From Sipunculus nudus (Eukaryota; Annelida; Sipuncula; Golfingiida; Sipunculidae): a DNA stretch of 64,000 nucleotides. The notes below the pieces were generated by a model that was not told the DNA's origin, searched no databases, and was given only the letters and a program-made list of their open reading frames with translations. Made by a program: the position numbers and the translations under genes. This document shows positions 1 through 12,709 of this stretch, in pieces (position 1 is the first letter of the stretch; the number at the start of each line of letters is the position of its first letter). The stretch spans positions 3,411,464-3,475,463 of the forward strand of contig CM049320.1 in NCBI GenBank assembly GCA_026874595.1. The letters are read 5' to 3'.

Positions 1-3000
1 TATTGTGCCAATATACTTTTTATTTAAAAAGAAATAAGAAAATCATATGATTTTCTAAAATAAAATATAACTGAAATGATTACTGAAATAATATTATAGA
101 ATATATTCATGAATGCATTCATGAATACATTTTGAAAGTATCTGCACTGGTATTCAAATACTTTCATTTTTACCTGAATTCCCATTCTTATGCAATAAAA
201 TTTTTTAATGCAGTACATATTCATATTCGTATTCAAATACATTTGCAAAGCATTCACACCATGTCTAGAATTTATTCAGTTTTAGCCAAACAAAGATGTT
301 GAGAATCCAGAATTTACAAAATTCACAAATTTAAATAATGATCTTAAGTACCTGATTTTATGGCTTTAATTTATATTAAAAAAAATAAATGTAATATATT
401 CACTTTGGACTACTTTCACATCAATCTACACAGTAGACACAGTAGGAATCTAGATCAATATTATCAACTGCGTCTTTGTCTATCATTAATTTCCTTCATA
501 TGATCCCTAATGATTAGTAATGAATAATATGATTTATTTTTTTATCATTAAAATTTCACTGAAAAATACCATAGGTGACTGCATGGTGTTATTTGGAATA
601 ACATTGACATTGACATTCTATCCATCTATACAAGATTCTTACATCATCAGTAACTGCAAGTTAATTTTCTGTTACTCATCAACTAACAAATTCCTTTTCT
701 ATTAATTTTTCTTTAATTTGTTATAAAAAAACAATACAAAATTATTAATTAATTGTTTATTTTTATGTTGTTTTTCAAAACAACTACTAGATGAGTTGGG
801 TTGGACACCTGGATCAACTGTGGCTGGGCATTCGCTGCCTGGCTGCCCTAGTGTATGCTTCGCTCAAGCATGCATAATTTGATGAAAGGTCAACAAGGTC
901 AACATACAGGTGACTGAAGAGGGGCTGGATTAAACCTGGGTCTGACATGGTCTCATATAAACATTAATAAAAGCTACAATATTTGGCCAATTTCTTTCAG
1001 CTTTCTAAACTACAAAGATGAAATCCTTATGTGTGCATGATATGAAAATTATATCAAAAGTGCTCTCAGGAAACAAATGTGCCATGGTCAAAGTTGGGCA
1101 AAATTTAAGGTACTAATTTTATATTTATATTTATACTAATAACTTATAAAATTTTTAAAAATTCAGAACTAATTTTTGGTATTCAATTGAATCTTGATTA
1201 AATAATGTTACATCCCTGACAAAAAATCTCTAGCTTCAGCCATCCTATTGTTAAGGGAGTAAATATATTTCTTGATTTTTTAAAAAGCGCATAATGTTTG
1301 GGCCCATAACTTGCAACAGTTACGCAATACTGACATCATTTCTGGCGTGTGCATTGCGAATGTATAGAAAAATAAGTATATTATATATGATCAAAGTCAG
1401 ATCAAAGTCTTACAGTGTAACAATGGGTTTTTAATGGAAAAATGAAGTTTTTCATTAATATTTCGAAGGAATTAAGTCCTAGTGATAAAATTCTTGGCAT
1501 GGTAGGGGATTTTGGAGACATCTAACTGTATGCTAAATTTAGAGTGGAAGCTGAGGAGCTGAGCTCTAGCAAACTGCATAACACTAGCTTGATGTAAACT
1601 TGATGTGACATGGTGCTTGAAAACTTGAATAAAATCTACAGTTTTTGATCAACTGGTTTCAAATTTTTGATGTTAACAGACAAAATGCTAACAAAAACAT
1701 GCTGTGAAAATTAAATCCACAGTACTTACAGGAAAAAAACGTGCCATGGTTAAACTTGGGCAAAATTTAAGGTACCAATTTTATATTTTTGCCAATATTT
1801 AAAAAAAATTAACAGATTTTGATCTAATTTTTGGTAAACAATTAAGTTTTGATCAATTAAAGGTGTATTACTGAAAAAAAGTCTCTACCTTTAACACTTT
1901 TGGTCTTAAGTGACCAAATATCTTTCCTTATTTTTTTACAAAGTCCATTATGTTTGGGCCCATAACTTTTTTATAATAAATAATACTGACTTACTTTCTA
2001 TGAAAAGTTATACAAAATATTAAAATTTGAATATATCTGATTCATCTTGTTCTTGCTTACTGAGGCTGACTTTGGGATGGGGTTCGGAGAAGGGAAAAGT
2101 GAGGGCAGCACGAAGGTGGATGTAGAAATATTCTATTGTAATGTTTTTCATTTATATAGAATATGAAAAGCTAAGAGGAAAGGGGCCCTCCTACTTGGTT
2201 GTAGTAAAGTTCTAAATATATGATTGCAAACTAATACTCTGACAAGACTGTCATGAAGAAAAACAGTAAAAGTTTTGAGATACTGTGTTGCATACGAAAA
2301 TTTACAGATGGACAGGCAAGTGGACAGAATGGACTAATACCTTTATTTCACTTCCAAGAGAATAATGCATTTAAGTTTATATATAATCCTATTTTTTTAA
2401 GCAGATCCACTTTTTTCCATTAAGAAGTTTTTATCTGAATCATTTTTTTATTTACAGGTTTATAAATCTTAATTAAAAAACCTGAAAATATAAGTTAAAA
2501 TATTAGAATTGTTGCAAAAGTTGCAATCATTATATATACAGAGTAAAAAACATTGGGTCATATTATGCATACACATATATTTTATTATTTTTAAATCATA
2601 AATGTTTAAACTGATTTTAAAAGAAAATAATGCCACAACATGGCATCTACAAGAATATTCCTTAAATCACTATTAAAAAGTTTTGCACATTGGAGTTTTC
2701 AGAACATGCTTAATTTTATTCACCAAAATAAAATAAAAGTAAATTTGATAAAATAAAACATCTTTTCAAATAAAGTATACACACTCTTGGTTGAATGAGG
2801 GACAAACAATATCATTGTGCTAATTACTATCCCAGTTTTAATTAATTACTGGAATTAATAGTCAATTTCACACCTGGTGAAGTTTTTACTCTTCTGAAGT
2901 AAGGAATTACTTATCTCATGAACATCCACACTTTCACAGCAATACACCACTTTGTGGACACAATTAAATGTACACTTTAATCATTGTAACCCCTGGTGGT

Positions 3001-4226
3001 TCAATACAAGATCTAAAATGTAGCAAGTCCAAGAATAAAATAAAATACAGAAAAATTATAACATTCATCTAGTTTATGCACCAGCTGGGGGGGGGGGATG
3101 AGTGCAGGGCAGAGGGGAAGCCTGCTAGTAGTGGCCAAGCTGGGCCAAGGTAAGCTGCCTGGGGTGGGTTACATAATGCAAGTGAAGGCTGTACTACTAG
3201 GTGGGCTAGATGTTAACAACACTTGACATGGTGTATGAAAACATGAATAAAAGCTATTCATTCCAAACAATTTCTTTTGAAAGTTCAGATTTGAAAAGAT
3301 TAAATCCTTATGCATATATGCTGGGAAAATTAAATCAACAGTGCCAAAGTTGGACAAAATTTAAGGTATTGATTTTTTATTTATGCTAATAACTTGAAAA
3401 ATTTGCAAAAATTCAGATCTAATTTTGGGTAAACAATTGAATCTTGATTAAATAAAGTTATATTCCTGAAAAAAAAGTCTCTAGGTTCAGCAATTCTCAT
3501 GTTAGGTAAATATATTTCCTGATTTTTTAAAAAATTGCATTATGTTTTGGCCCATAACTTCAAAATAATACCCAATACTGACCTAATTTTTGGTATGTTC
3601 ATAGAAATCGTATAAAAGAATGTGAATACTAAATACAATCAAAAACAGATCAGTGGTTTTGATATTAGGCAGCCTTGAAGTGTAACAATGGCTTTTTTTA
3701 TATGGAAAACGGAGTTTTTTTTCCTTAATATCTTGAAGGAACAAAGTCCTAATGACCCAATTTTCGGTATGGTAGGAGATTTTGGGGACATCTAAAATTA
3801 TGTCAACGGCCTGGGGAGCATAGAGATGTGCACTGAATGACCTACAGTCATCAAAGTGGACTGCTTGACAATGTAAGGGAATACAACAAGAGCCTCCAAA
3901 AAAATTCAATAACTAGCCTAATTTTGCAGCTTTTTTTTCAAATTTCAGATTTTAACAGATTAAATCCTTATGTATACATGGTGTGAAAATTAAATCCATA
4001 GTACTAACAGGAAAAAAACGTGCCATGGCCAAGGTTTGGCAAAATTTAAGGTACCACTTTTATATATTAGCCAATATTTAAAAAAAATTAACAAATTTTG
4101 ATCTAATTTTTGGTATACAATTAAATTTTGATTAATTAAAGTTGTATTACTGGAAAAAAGTCCCTAACTTTAACACTTTTGGTCTTAAGTGACCAAATAT
4201 CTTCCTGATTTTTTGACAAAGTCCCC
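1..4226 (+). mobile_element. Helitron-like (Helentron-type) non-autonomous element, family D copy 1, 5' part
   Basis: No gene is seen. Bases 1-300 match 29241-29545, and about 2130-3400 matches about 29610-30910, both inside another D copy. The stretch contains ~640-bp tandem units (about 960-1540, 1600-1990, 3240-3790, 3920-4226). Each carries an AATAAAAGCT-type segment, an AAAAACGTGCCATGG segment and ends near TTTGGGCCCATAAC. The last unit stops at 4226 and resumes at 11741, so the element was split by an insertion. Its 5' end lies outside the window. The Helitron-like assignment comes from the 3' end (11741-12147). Short open frames here are full of simple sequence and I treat them as chance. 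Confidence 0.6.
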
Positions 4227-4230
4227 CTTA

Positions 4231-4625
4231 CCGAAAATTTTTATAAGTGCCATATATGTGAACGTTATATGGGACATATAAGGCACATATAAGGCACATA
4301 TATGTGCCATATATGTCCCTTATATCCAACCTTATAACTCCCATATATGTCCCATATATGTCTGGTATATGGATTTTATATGCAAATTAGGTAGGAGCCT
4401 TATATGTCACATATATGGGCCTTATATGTCAATTATAAGGCTTCCACATTAAGTCCCCTATAACTCCCATATATGTCCCATATTTGTGCCTTATAACTCC
4501 CATATATGTCCCATATATGTGCTTTATAACTCCCATATATGTCCCATATATGTGACATATATGGGACCTATAAGTGCCATATATGTCCCTTATAAGTGAC
4601 ATATAACTCACATATAAGTCCATTG
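4231..4625. repeat. Left subterminal array of CATATATG / TATATGTCCC motifs
   Basis: About 25 short motifs of the type CATATATGTCCC, CCTTATATG and ATAACTCCCATATATG occur in both orientations within 400 bp, giving strong internal dyad symmetry. They lie directly inside the left inverted repeat of the 7.5 kb insertion. Arrays like this at transposon ends often serve as transposase binding sites; that role is inferred. The open frames across this array simply reflect the repeat. Confidence 0.75.
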
Positions 4626-6345
4626 TATGCACCTTCAGTGCTGTTTGTCAAAAGTTCAATTATTTTCTGTTGTATGTTCTGTTTTGAAAGGTGTTTACTC
4701 TTTTCTTTATTTCACAAGGAATTACGGTTGATGTTAGAAATAAAGGTTTGTGTGTGTTTGTGTGGTGAGCTTCTTGCACTGTGCAGTTCCTTGAAATCAA
4801 AGCTCGCCTGCAGTCACACTGGGGGTCATCAACTTCATACAGTCATATGGACGCAAACACGTGAAACAAAAACGTATGAAAACACAGTATCCAAAATTAA
4901 TGTTTATTTACACATTTGTAAACTGAAAATAATATTTTCATAAGATTTTTAAAACTCCCTGGTTCAGTCAGATTTGAGAGTCATATCATTTTAGGGAATG
5001 AAGGCTGGAAGGAAATATACACCCTTGCCACACTCTAAATCCTTTTCCTTCTATTCCTGTTTGACCTGTAAAAACAAATGTTACCAGTCTTAGTATACAC
5101 ATATAGTCATTATTGCTCACAGTAATTATTTAATTAAATAAGCTTAAAGATAATCTTTTCACATTGATGCTTAGTATTGCTTTTCTTAACATTAACATTA
5201 GTTTTACCTTATCTGGAGGCAACACACAAGTCAAAAAAGAAAAGACTTATTTCACTGAAAGTACATCTGCTCTCTATCTACGGGTTGTAAATGTTCTGAA
5301 AATATGCCTGTTTAACATTTAGGATTATAAGAAAATAGAGTTGGACTTCTCAATTACTAACACAGGAAGAGTTTTCCAGTTTATATGCAGAATATATACA
5401 AACAATACAGATTATCAAATATACTGGTCACAGGACAGATACTGTGGCCTAAAGATGCTCGTAGGGTCAGAAAGTAGGTTACTCAGTTGAAACAATTTTA
5501 ACAAGCAAGCAAGCATAATATATAAATGTAAACCACCAAATTTTTACTTCAAATATTGTATGCTCCAGCTATTTGATAAAAAAAACTTACAAATCATAAC
5601 ATTGCCCATTTGCTAAAAGATTAAAATGTTACTTTATATAAGAAACTATATATGCTTACCAGACAATTCTTGCAAGGGCTGGAGATATCTAGGCTATTCT
5701 TATACTTTCACCACCATTTCTTCATACTGGTTCTAAGAAAAGTAAAGAAACCAAATCATAGAAACAAAGGTTGTTGGAAATAAATAATTAAGAACATGGA
5801 GTCTTGTATATTTTGACATTTAAGTAGACAAATGGACTAAAAAAGGGCCTCACATCAAATCAAAGAACTAAAACAATACATCAATGATATATTGGTTGTC
5901 AGTAATGTTAAAAATGACATCTTGACCTTTAATGGTGAAATGGCACTAAGAAATCATTCAAGGTGGACCAAAAAACTCCACTTTTGATTAACCTGTAAAT
6001 TGAACCGGATTTGATTTCTCTTTGGGAATCAAAAGAGTACCTAATGAAATCATCCTTAGTGAAACAAAGTGTAGTGTCTGATGAAACCTTAAATGAAAAA
6101 TAGTCAAGGAACCAAGTTCAATAAACATATGCTCATATAATTAAACCTATGCATGAGTGTCCTTGACCTTCTGATGTCACATTCTGATAAAATTCATACA
6201 AATGAATGAATTCATGGATTGTTGTGAAACATATTGTGTTTATGGGACAGGGTCAATGTTTAATTCAGTGGTGTTTATGACACACAAAAAATTACAAAAA
6301 TAAAGCTTAATTTTATGGGCATTTGTGTGATTGACTCCAAAAGTA
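4626..6345. other. Interior of the insertion, left part; no recognised gene
   Basis: AT-rich sequence. On the minus strand there are splice-like signals: an acceptor TTTTTACAG next to GTCAAACAGG near 5070, and a segment at about 5658-5740 bounded by CTTAGAACCAG and GTAAGCAT. The segment between them has stops in all frames. A possible minus-strand AATAAA lies near 4905. These could be 3' exons of a decayed transposase or host gene, but no protein is recognisable. Direct ACATATAGTCATT-type simple sequence is also present. Confidence 0.3.
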
Positions 6346-6943
6346 ACAAGTGACCCATGGGTCATGACGCTCAGCTGACTGGGAAGAGATTCGCAAAAGG
6401 AAATTTTATCACCAGAATGGTAGTATATACCCATTCAACTGAAGCATCAAACAGATTAACCAACAGGCCAAGATTTAGTCTGTATTTATATATCTCAAAA
6501 ATAGAGAAAAATGTGTAAACTTTTAAAACTAGAATACGGGTAACCAACAAGTGACTACATGTATCTGCCAAAATCGGATAGTGAGGCATGGATTGAGTGG
6601 CAAGGGGAAATAGAGTGAGGTATGTTGCATATTAGCATGGATGTCTGCAGCCTAAATGTGTATGTAGGTTGTGCCACCTACCACAAATCCAGAAATCTGT
6701 CCAAGTTGTATACACCTGCAAAATTTTAGGCAGAAAAGTCAAACCACTACATGTATATGAGCGATTTTTGCCCATGGCAGACAAACAGACAAACACTGTG
6801 CAAAAATCTTTGGAGGTAACCCCTCCAGTTTTGTGTATGATAAAGACCTATGTGAGATCTAAACACATGCACAATTTTGGCCCAATCGGTCAAATGGTTC
6901 CTGAGATATGAGCTTGGATGTGTCCAGCGTTAACTAGAATGTA

Positions 6944-9420
6944 GGTGGCGCCACCTGTCATAAAATCAAGAAAGCTGTCCACGATGTATAAACCTGCAAA
7001 ATTTTAGGCAGTTATGTCGAACCACTACAGAGAAACGAGTAATTTTAGGCCATGGCAGACTAACAGACAGACGCTGTGCAAACATTTTTACAGGTGGCGC
7101 CACCATTTTTTGTGTATGTTACAGAGCTATCAAAGGGCTACATTTGTATAAATTTTATTTCCTGATCGGTCAAACGGTTCCCGAGATATAAGCTTGGATG
7201 TCATCAGCGTGAACGTGAACGTAGGTGGCGCCACCTGTCATAAAATCAAGAAAGCTATCCTGGATGTATACACATGACGAATTTCAGGTGAATTAGTCAA
7301 TTCACTGCAGAGATATGAGTGATTTTAACCCAAGGCAGATGAACAGATGGACACTGTGCAAACATGGTTACAGGTGGCGCCACCATTTTTTGTGTATGTT
7401 ATAAAGCAATCCAAGGGCTACATTTGTATCAATTTTATTTCCTGATCGGTCAAACGGTTCCCGAGATATGAGGGTTTATGAGTGGAAACAGACCCACAAA
7501 TGGACACTTGATAGAGAGGAAAGGTCAGAGGTCAATGCAAATTGGTTAGGCACCAGTTCACATGTGACCCGATAATAGGTGTAAGTTTAGGAAAAATCGG
7601 TCCATTAGTCTCCGAGGAGCTCTCTGGAAACGAACGCCGCCACGGCGGAGGAACTCGGTCAAAAACATAGTATCCGCAAAACTTCGTTTTGGCGGATACA
7701 AAAATACAGGTGGCTCCACCAGTCTGCAGAAACTAATAAAAACACTTAATGGTCAATATCCATGCAAAAAATCATGGTGATCTCTGCATTAGTTGTTCAG
7801 ATACTTCAGTTTTTGTATCAAATTGTCCATTATTCTGAGGGATACTTCGGAGTCCTATAGCTTGAAGGATATGGGTAACAGAGACCTAATTTCAAGTTTC
7901 CACAGGCACCTTTCATGGGCCTCCTTGCATGACAAGAATGAAGATTCTAGGTCCAGTTGTTGCGATTTGTACCCTGTTGACAGATCACCACATCTTTAAA
8001 GGTCTCAAAAAAAAGAAAAAAATTCGTAAAAATTTGAAAAAAAAATAGAGGTGGCACACCCAGTCTGCAGAAACTGATGGAACAGCTCATGATCAATATG
8101 TATGCCGAAAAATCTTGACCATCAGTGTTGTAGTTATTGAAATACTGCAGTTTTTGTATCAAATTTTCCATTATTCATGGGTGGGGGGGGGGGGGGGTAT
8201 TTTGGACCCATACAGCTTAAAGAATATAGGTAACAGAGACCTAATTTCAAGTTTCCATGGAGATTTTTAATGGGTCTCCCTGTGTGTCAAGAATGAAGAT
8301 TCTTGGTCCAGTTTTTATGATTTGTGCCCTGTTAACAGATGTTCATATCTTTAAAGGTCTCAAAAATACAGAAAAATTTCGTAAAAAAAAACAAACAAAT
8401 ACAGGTGGTGCCACCAGTCTGCAGAAACTTATGAAACATTCCATGATCAATATCCATGCAAACAATTATGGTTATCTCTGCATTAGTTGTTCAGATACTT
8501 TAGCTTTTGTATCAAATTTTCCATTATTCTGAGCTGTACTTTGGGGTGCCATAGCTCAAAGGATATGGGTAACAGAGACCAAATTTCAGGTTTCCATGGA
8601 GACTTATCATGGGTCTCCCTGTGTGTCAAGAACAAAGATTCTAGGTCCAGTCGTTACGATTTGTACCCTGTTGACAGATAACTACATTCTTAAAGGTCTC
8701 AAAAATGGAGAAAACAATTCTTGAACATTGAAAAATACAGGTGGCGCCACCAGTCTGCACAAACTGATGAAACATCTCATGATCAATATGTATGTCGAAA
8801 ATCATGACCATCAGTGATGTAGTTAATGAGATATTGAAGTTTTTGTATGAAATTTTTGACTATTCTGGGGGGTATTTTGGGCCCCATAGCTCGAAGGATA
8901 TGGGTAACAGAGACCTAATTTCTGGTTTCCATGGAGACTTTTCATAGGTCTCTCAGTGTGTCGAAAATGAAGATTCTAGGTCCAGTCGTTACGATTTGTG
9001 CCACGCTAACAGATGACAGCATCCTCAAAGGTCTCAAAAATAGAGGAAAAATCGTAAAAAAATCAAACAGTACAGGTGGCGCCACCAGTCTGCAGGAACT
9101 GATCGAACATCTCATGATCAATATGTATGCCAAAAATGAAGACCATCAGTGATGTAGTTATTGAGATATTGAAGTTTTTGTATGAAATTTTTTACTATTC
9201 TGGGGGGTACTTTGGGGCCCGATAGCTCAAAGGATATGGGTAACAGAGACCTAATTACTGGTTTCCAAGGGGATTTTTTATGGACCTCTCAGTGTGTCAA
9301 GAATTAAGATTCTAAGTCCAGTCTTTATGATTTGTGCCTTTTTAACAGATGTTCACATTTTTAAAGGTCTCAAAAATAGAGAAAAAAATTCGTAAAAAAT
9401 CGAAAAATACAGGTGGCGCC
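6944..9420 (+). repeat. Tandem modules marked by the palindrome GGTGGCGCCACC
   Basis: The palindrome GGTGGCGCCACC or close variants occurs at 6944, 7093, 7224 and 7373 (steps 149/131/149). It then recurs about every 335-350 bp, at about 7707, 8050, 8404, 8741, 9075 and 9411. Each ~335-bp unit contains GATATGGGTAACAGAGACC and TGGTTTCCATGG segments. About 80-83 nt after several palindromes lies GTTNNTGAGATAT or GGTTCCCGAGATATAAGC. The inverted copy at 33328-36395 has one ~335-bp unit fewer, so unit number varies between copies. Confidence 0.85.
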
Positions 9421-9762
9421 ACCAGTCTGCAGGAAGTGATGTAACATCTCATGATCAATATGTATGCCAAAAATCATGACCATCAGTCAAGTAGTTAATG
9501 AGATATTGAAGTTTTTGTATGAAATTTTTGACTTTTCTGGGGGGTACTTTGGGGCCACATAGCTCGAAGGATATGGGTAACAGAGACCTAATTTCTGGTT
9601 TCCAAGGAGATTTTTTATGGACCTCTCAGAATCCCAAGTTACAAGGTTCTAGGTCCAGCGGTTACGATTTGTGCCTGGTTAACGGACGGACAGACGGACA
9701 GACGGACAGACAGACAGACGGACAGACGGACAGACGGACGACGGACAAAGAGTGATCGCTAT

Positions 9763-9791
9763 AGCTCAGATGACTTTCAGTCAGCTGAGCT
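9763..9791 (+). other. 3'-terminal hairpin of family A element
   Basis: Inverted arms AGCTCAGATGACT and AGTCAGCTGAGCT are separated by TTC, with one mismatch in 13 pairs. The hairpin lies just before the terminal TAAAAA and immediately after the ACGGAC microsatellite. The same hairpin ends other copies near 12110-12140, 25757-25788, 31398-31430, 33333-33362 (reverse strand) and 45893-45925. Confidence 0.85.
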
Positions 9792-9796
9792 AAAAA

Positions 9797-11424
9797 TTAC
9801 ATGACTAGTTGAAATGTTTGGACAAGGTACAGCAAACCTCTCTTTAATCACAATCACATGAATTGTTATTGGTGGGCCTTATTCTGTTAAAACTGCCAAT
9901 TTATACTGATCGAACTAATGCCTTCTGAAGAAACGGACTTGGTGGATTCTCTGTTTACATCTCAATTGACCTTGTTTTGGGCCAAATATCAGCCACAAAT
10001 AATGATTCATGCGGCTGTGCTTCAATTTGATCCAAAAATGGTTGTGTTTCAAAGCATCCACCAAAATTGATACAGATTGTATAACACCAGCAATAGGCAA
10101 CAGTGTTTAAAAAATGTTTACTTTTTTTTTAGAAAAAAAAAACTTTTGAGCATGTGTAATGAACAATTCTTAACCACTTTATGACTTTTGAGCACTCTAG
10201 CACTTCAGCTTTATGTGATCATGTCACAGGGACATTCAGAAATTACATCAACATGTACACCTAACTACAAATAGCATCACTAAAAAGGGCATGTTCTTAG
10301 CATTATGTTGATGTATAGAACATGCACATTGTCACTAAATAGAGGCAACAGCTTTAGCTTTTGACAGGAGCTGGTATTTTGTAAATATGGACCACTTATA
10401 GAGAATGAAACACATAATTGTGTATTTTCAGGGCAAAACAAGATGAGTGAAAGTCATCTTTATACTATCACTGATTTAAACATGCAAAAAGAACTGAAAT
10501 AATGCAAGAGTACTCACCAATGAGACATTTTTCAGCTATAAATTCCCCTTCTGGTTGACAAACCCAGCTTGTTCCAAATATGATCCCAACGGTTACCGGA
10601 TGTTGTCATTCACACAGGAATGCAATCTCTTTGTCCCGAGGAACACAGCAAGTAGAGCTGAGACAGCTAGCTAGACCTTGGCCTTATCAGTAACAGTCAT
10701 GGGGGGGGGGGGGGGGGGGAGGGGTGTTACATATATCTGTGAATACAGTATTACTACTCATTACTGAGCCTGAAGAATTCTGGTTATTGTCACTATAAGG
10801 ATGCAGACATTTGTTTTTGTAAAATAACAATGCTTTGATAAATATTGTTGATTTTGTATATGGCAATATTTTACAGCTGGAAGGCAGGTGTGTTCTAGCT
10901 GTTAGAACTATATAATTATAAATCCAATGATATATTAGGATAATGTTTAGGGTTTACCATAATTAGTCAGTAGCATACCACATCAATACCCAATATTCTG
11001 TATTTATGAAGTAGTTATCGGGATTCTGAAGTACTTGTATATAAACTACAGAATCCAAAAGAAATAATGTTTCTTATAATATATCAATGCCACAAAATAT
11101 AGACAATATGTATTTTTATATTGTGTTTTGATTAAATTATCTTTTTCTGCATGAATACTAGTGTTAAATGTTTACATCACTTAAGGAATAAATCAGATAA
11201 AAAAGTAGCAGAATATAATTCCTAATTATTAGTATTATTTTTCAATATACTTAAAATTCTGAGGAAGCTGGTTGACTCCCTTATTACCATTCTTCTTCAT
11301 TATTTATTCAGTTATTTCATTTTGTTTGAAAAACATAAAGAGTTGGGACTTAGAAGTTTCTGCAGCATTTTTGTTCCCTTCGAAAATTTCTAAGTCCTAT
11401 CCTATAGCACAATAAGCCTCAAAG
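9797..11424. other. Interior of the insertion, right part; no recognised gene
   Basis: AT-rich DNA with a G18-like tract near 10700-10720. On the minus strand a segment ending at 10519 reads into a good donor (CTCATTG|GTGAGTAC), with an open frame of about 29 codons just upstream. There is no acceptor or start that makes it a convincing exon. Nothing else is recognised. Confidence 0.3.
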
Positions 11425-11722
11425 TATATAAACATATAACTGACATATAACTGACATATACAGAGCTCCTTCATGTGCATGCTACCTTACATCTCCCATA
11501 CAAGTCACATATAACTGAAATATAGAGAATAGCTTTAAGTGTGACTCCCTTATAGCTGACATATAACAAACATACAACTCCCTTATAACTCACATATAAC
11601 TATGCCTGGCTAAACATATAGCTGCAATATAAATATAACTCACATACACAGCACTTATATGGGAAATATAAGGGACATATAAGGCCCTTATATGGGACAT
11701 ATAAGGCACATATATGTGAGTA
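11425..11722. repeat. Right subterminal array of ACATATAACTG / CATATAAGG motifs
   Basis: Short motifs ACATATAACTG, CCCTTATA and GGGACATATAAGGC are repeated in both orientations. The outer 90 bases (GGGAAATATAAGGGACATAT and onwards) are closest to the left array at 4231-4625. The array lies directly inside the right terminal inverted repeat of the 7.5 kb insertion. Confidence 0.7.
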
Positions 11723-11740
11723 CTTTTCATTTTCGTAAGG

Positions 11741-12147
11741 TTTGGGCCCATAACTTTTTTAAATTATATAATACTGACTTAATATCTGGCATGTACATAG
11801 GAACTATATATAGGAATATTTATGGTAAATATGAAGAAAACCAGATGAGTGGTTTTGATATTAGGCAGTCCTGAAGTGTGAAAATAGATTTCTAATAAGA
11901 AAATGGAGGTTTTTCCTTAATATCTCAAAGGAACGAAGTCCTATTGACCCAAATTTTGGCATGGTAGGAGATTATGGGGACATCTAACTGTATGCCGAAA
12001 TTCAGATTCGTAGGTCCAAAGGTGTCGAAACGTGCCAGTCTTACGGACGGACATCCAGACGGACAGACAGACAGACGGACGGACGGACAGACGGACAATG
12101 GACCATGACTATAGCTCAGATGACTTATAGTCAGCTGAGCTAAAAAA
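11741..12147 (+). mobile_element. Family D copy 1, 3' part, with microsatellite and terminal hairpin
   Basis: It resumes at TTTGGGCCCATAAC, matching 45531-45929. It ends with a GGACGGAC/AGAC microsatellite (about 12050-12097) and the terminal hairpin CTATAGCTCAGATGAC... CAGCTGAGCTAAAAA. The 3' end is the same type as in family A, so A and D share termini although their interiors differ. Confidence 0.75.
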
Positions 12148-12218
12148 ATCTGGAACTGGCAATGCCAAATTTACCGGCCAATCAGGTAATAGCAGCAATC
12201 TGGAACCCAGGCTCTCGG

Positions 12219-12413
12219 CCAATCAGAAGCCGAGGAGTTCCAAATCTGCTAGTTCATTTCAGATACATAGGGCCCCGCATTGCCTCTGGATCTTCAGTCG
12301 CTATTTTCTTACTGTCGGCGACCTGACATCTAAAGAAAACCACAGAAAAGCTAAGAGAAGATTCTTCACCACCAACAGACTTCTCTGGGAACTCGCTGTT
12401 TGAGTACAAAGGT
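12219..12413 (+). promoter_or_regulatory. Promoter-like unit 1 (type A leader)
   Basis: CCAAT at 12219 is about -77 and the TACATA box about -32 relative to an initiator-like A at 12296. The leader runs 116 nt to the GT donor at 12412. No ATG lies in the leader. Confidence 0.55.
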
Positions 12414-12508
12414 AGGAAAACTACTGTTTATTTCACCACCCCCTTACCCCTCCCCCCCCCCACTTTCTGACCGGTGGTCCCCGCTTCTTGGCCAATCAGA
12501 AGCCGAGG

Positions 12509-12513
12509 AGTTC
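12509..12513. repeat. Target-site duplication, left copy (AGTTC)
   Basis: AGTTC abuts the Gypsy 5' LTR, and the same five bases follow the 3' LTR at 17495-17499. Uninterrupted array units read GAGTTCC at this position, so the duplication came from insertion. Five bases is usual for Ty3/Gypsy integrases. Confidence 0.92.
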
Positions 12514-12706
12514 TGATGTGTATTCGTATTAAGTAATGTGTCGAGGTATCTAGTGGAACTATATTTCAGCGGACTTAGTAGTGGTGCGGCGGCTCACCCT
12601 ATGATATGTACGAGTGATATGGCTGGAATAAAGTTGTTCGGTTGTCCTCCATATTTGTGCGTGTTTTATTTGCAACGGCACCTCAAAATCCTCCAAATAC
12701 CCGACA
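12514..12706 (+). repeat. Gypsy 5' LTR
   Basis: 193 bp, beginning TGATGTG and ending CGACA. It is identical to 17302-17494 except for A at 12596. It contains AATAAAG (12627-12633), the likely polyadenylation signal. Confidence 0.96.
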
Positions 12707-12709
12707 GTC

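Larger units (their letters stand above)
6346..9796 (+). mobile_element. Helitron-like non-autonomous element, family A copy 1
   Basis: It begins ACAAGTGACCCATGGGTCAT followed by GCTCAGCTGACT. It ends with an ACGG/ACAG microsatellite (about 9684-9745) and a 13-bp-stem, 3-nt-loop hairpin (9763-9791) whose 3' arm, AGTCAGCTGAGC, is the inverted repeat of the 5' subterminal motif. A near-identical inverted copy at 33328-36395 fixes both borders. The interior is all tandem modules; there is no Rep/helicase frame. Subterminal inverted repeats, a 3' microsatellite and a terminal hairpin match non-autonomous Helentrons (the pearl/DINE-1 group). Frames of 60-90 codons recur once per unit but are interrupted between units. 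Confidence 0.75.
4227..11740. mobile_element. 7.5 kb insertion with short terminal inverted repeats and subterminal motif arrays; unknown DNA transposon type
   Basis: Family D sequence is continuous up to 4226 and resumes at 11741, as comparison with about 1930-1970 and 45490-45550 shows. The inserted piece begins CCTTACCGAAAAT (4227-4239) and ends ATTTTCGTAAGG (11729-11740), which are inverted repeats of each other with one indel. Both ends continue into arrays of TATATGGGACATATAAGG-type motifs. About six bases of D sequence (ATTATG) are missing at the site and no clear target duplication is seen. The interior includes a secondary A-family element at 6346-9796. No transposase was recognised, so this is a non-autonomous or decayed element of uncertain superfamily. 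Confidence 0.55.
12148..12513 (+). repeat. Tandem promoter-like array, unit 1 and the start of unit 2
   Basis: This is the first part of an array of ~275-bp units that continues at 17495 after the Gypsy insertion. Unit 1 has CCAAT at 12219, a TACATAGGGCCCC TATA-like box at about 12264, an initiator-like TTCAGTC (A at 12296), an ATG-free leader and a splice donor AAAG|GTAGG with GT at 12412. A C-rich tract and CTTTCTGACCGG follow, then the CCAAT box of unit 2 (12492). An extra GGCCAATCAG lies near 12177. Confidence 0.7.

Noticed and set aside
7793-9152. Repeated frames of 60-90 codons containing KDMGNRDLIS and RSSRYDLYPVDR
   Set aside because: They recur once per ~335-bp noncoding module, break between modules and lack starts or splice signals; best read as by-products of the repeat.
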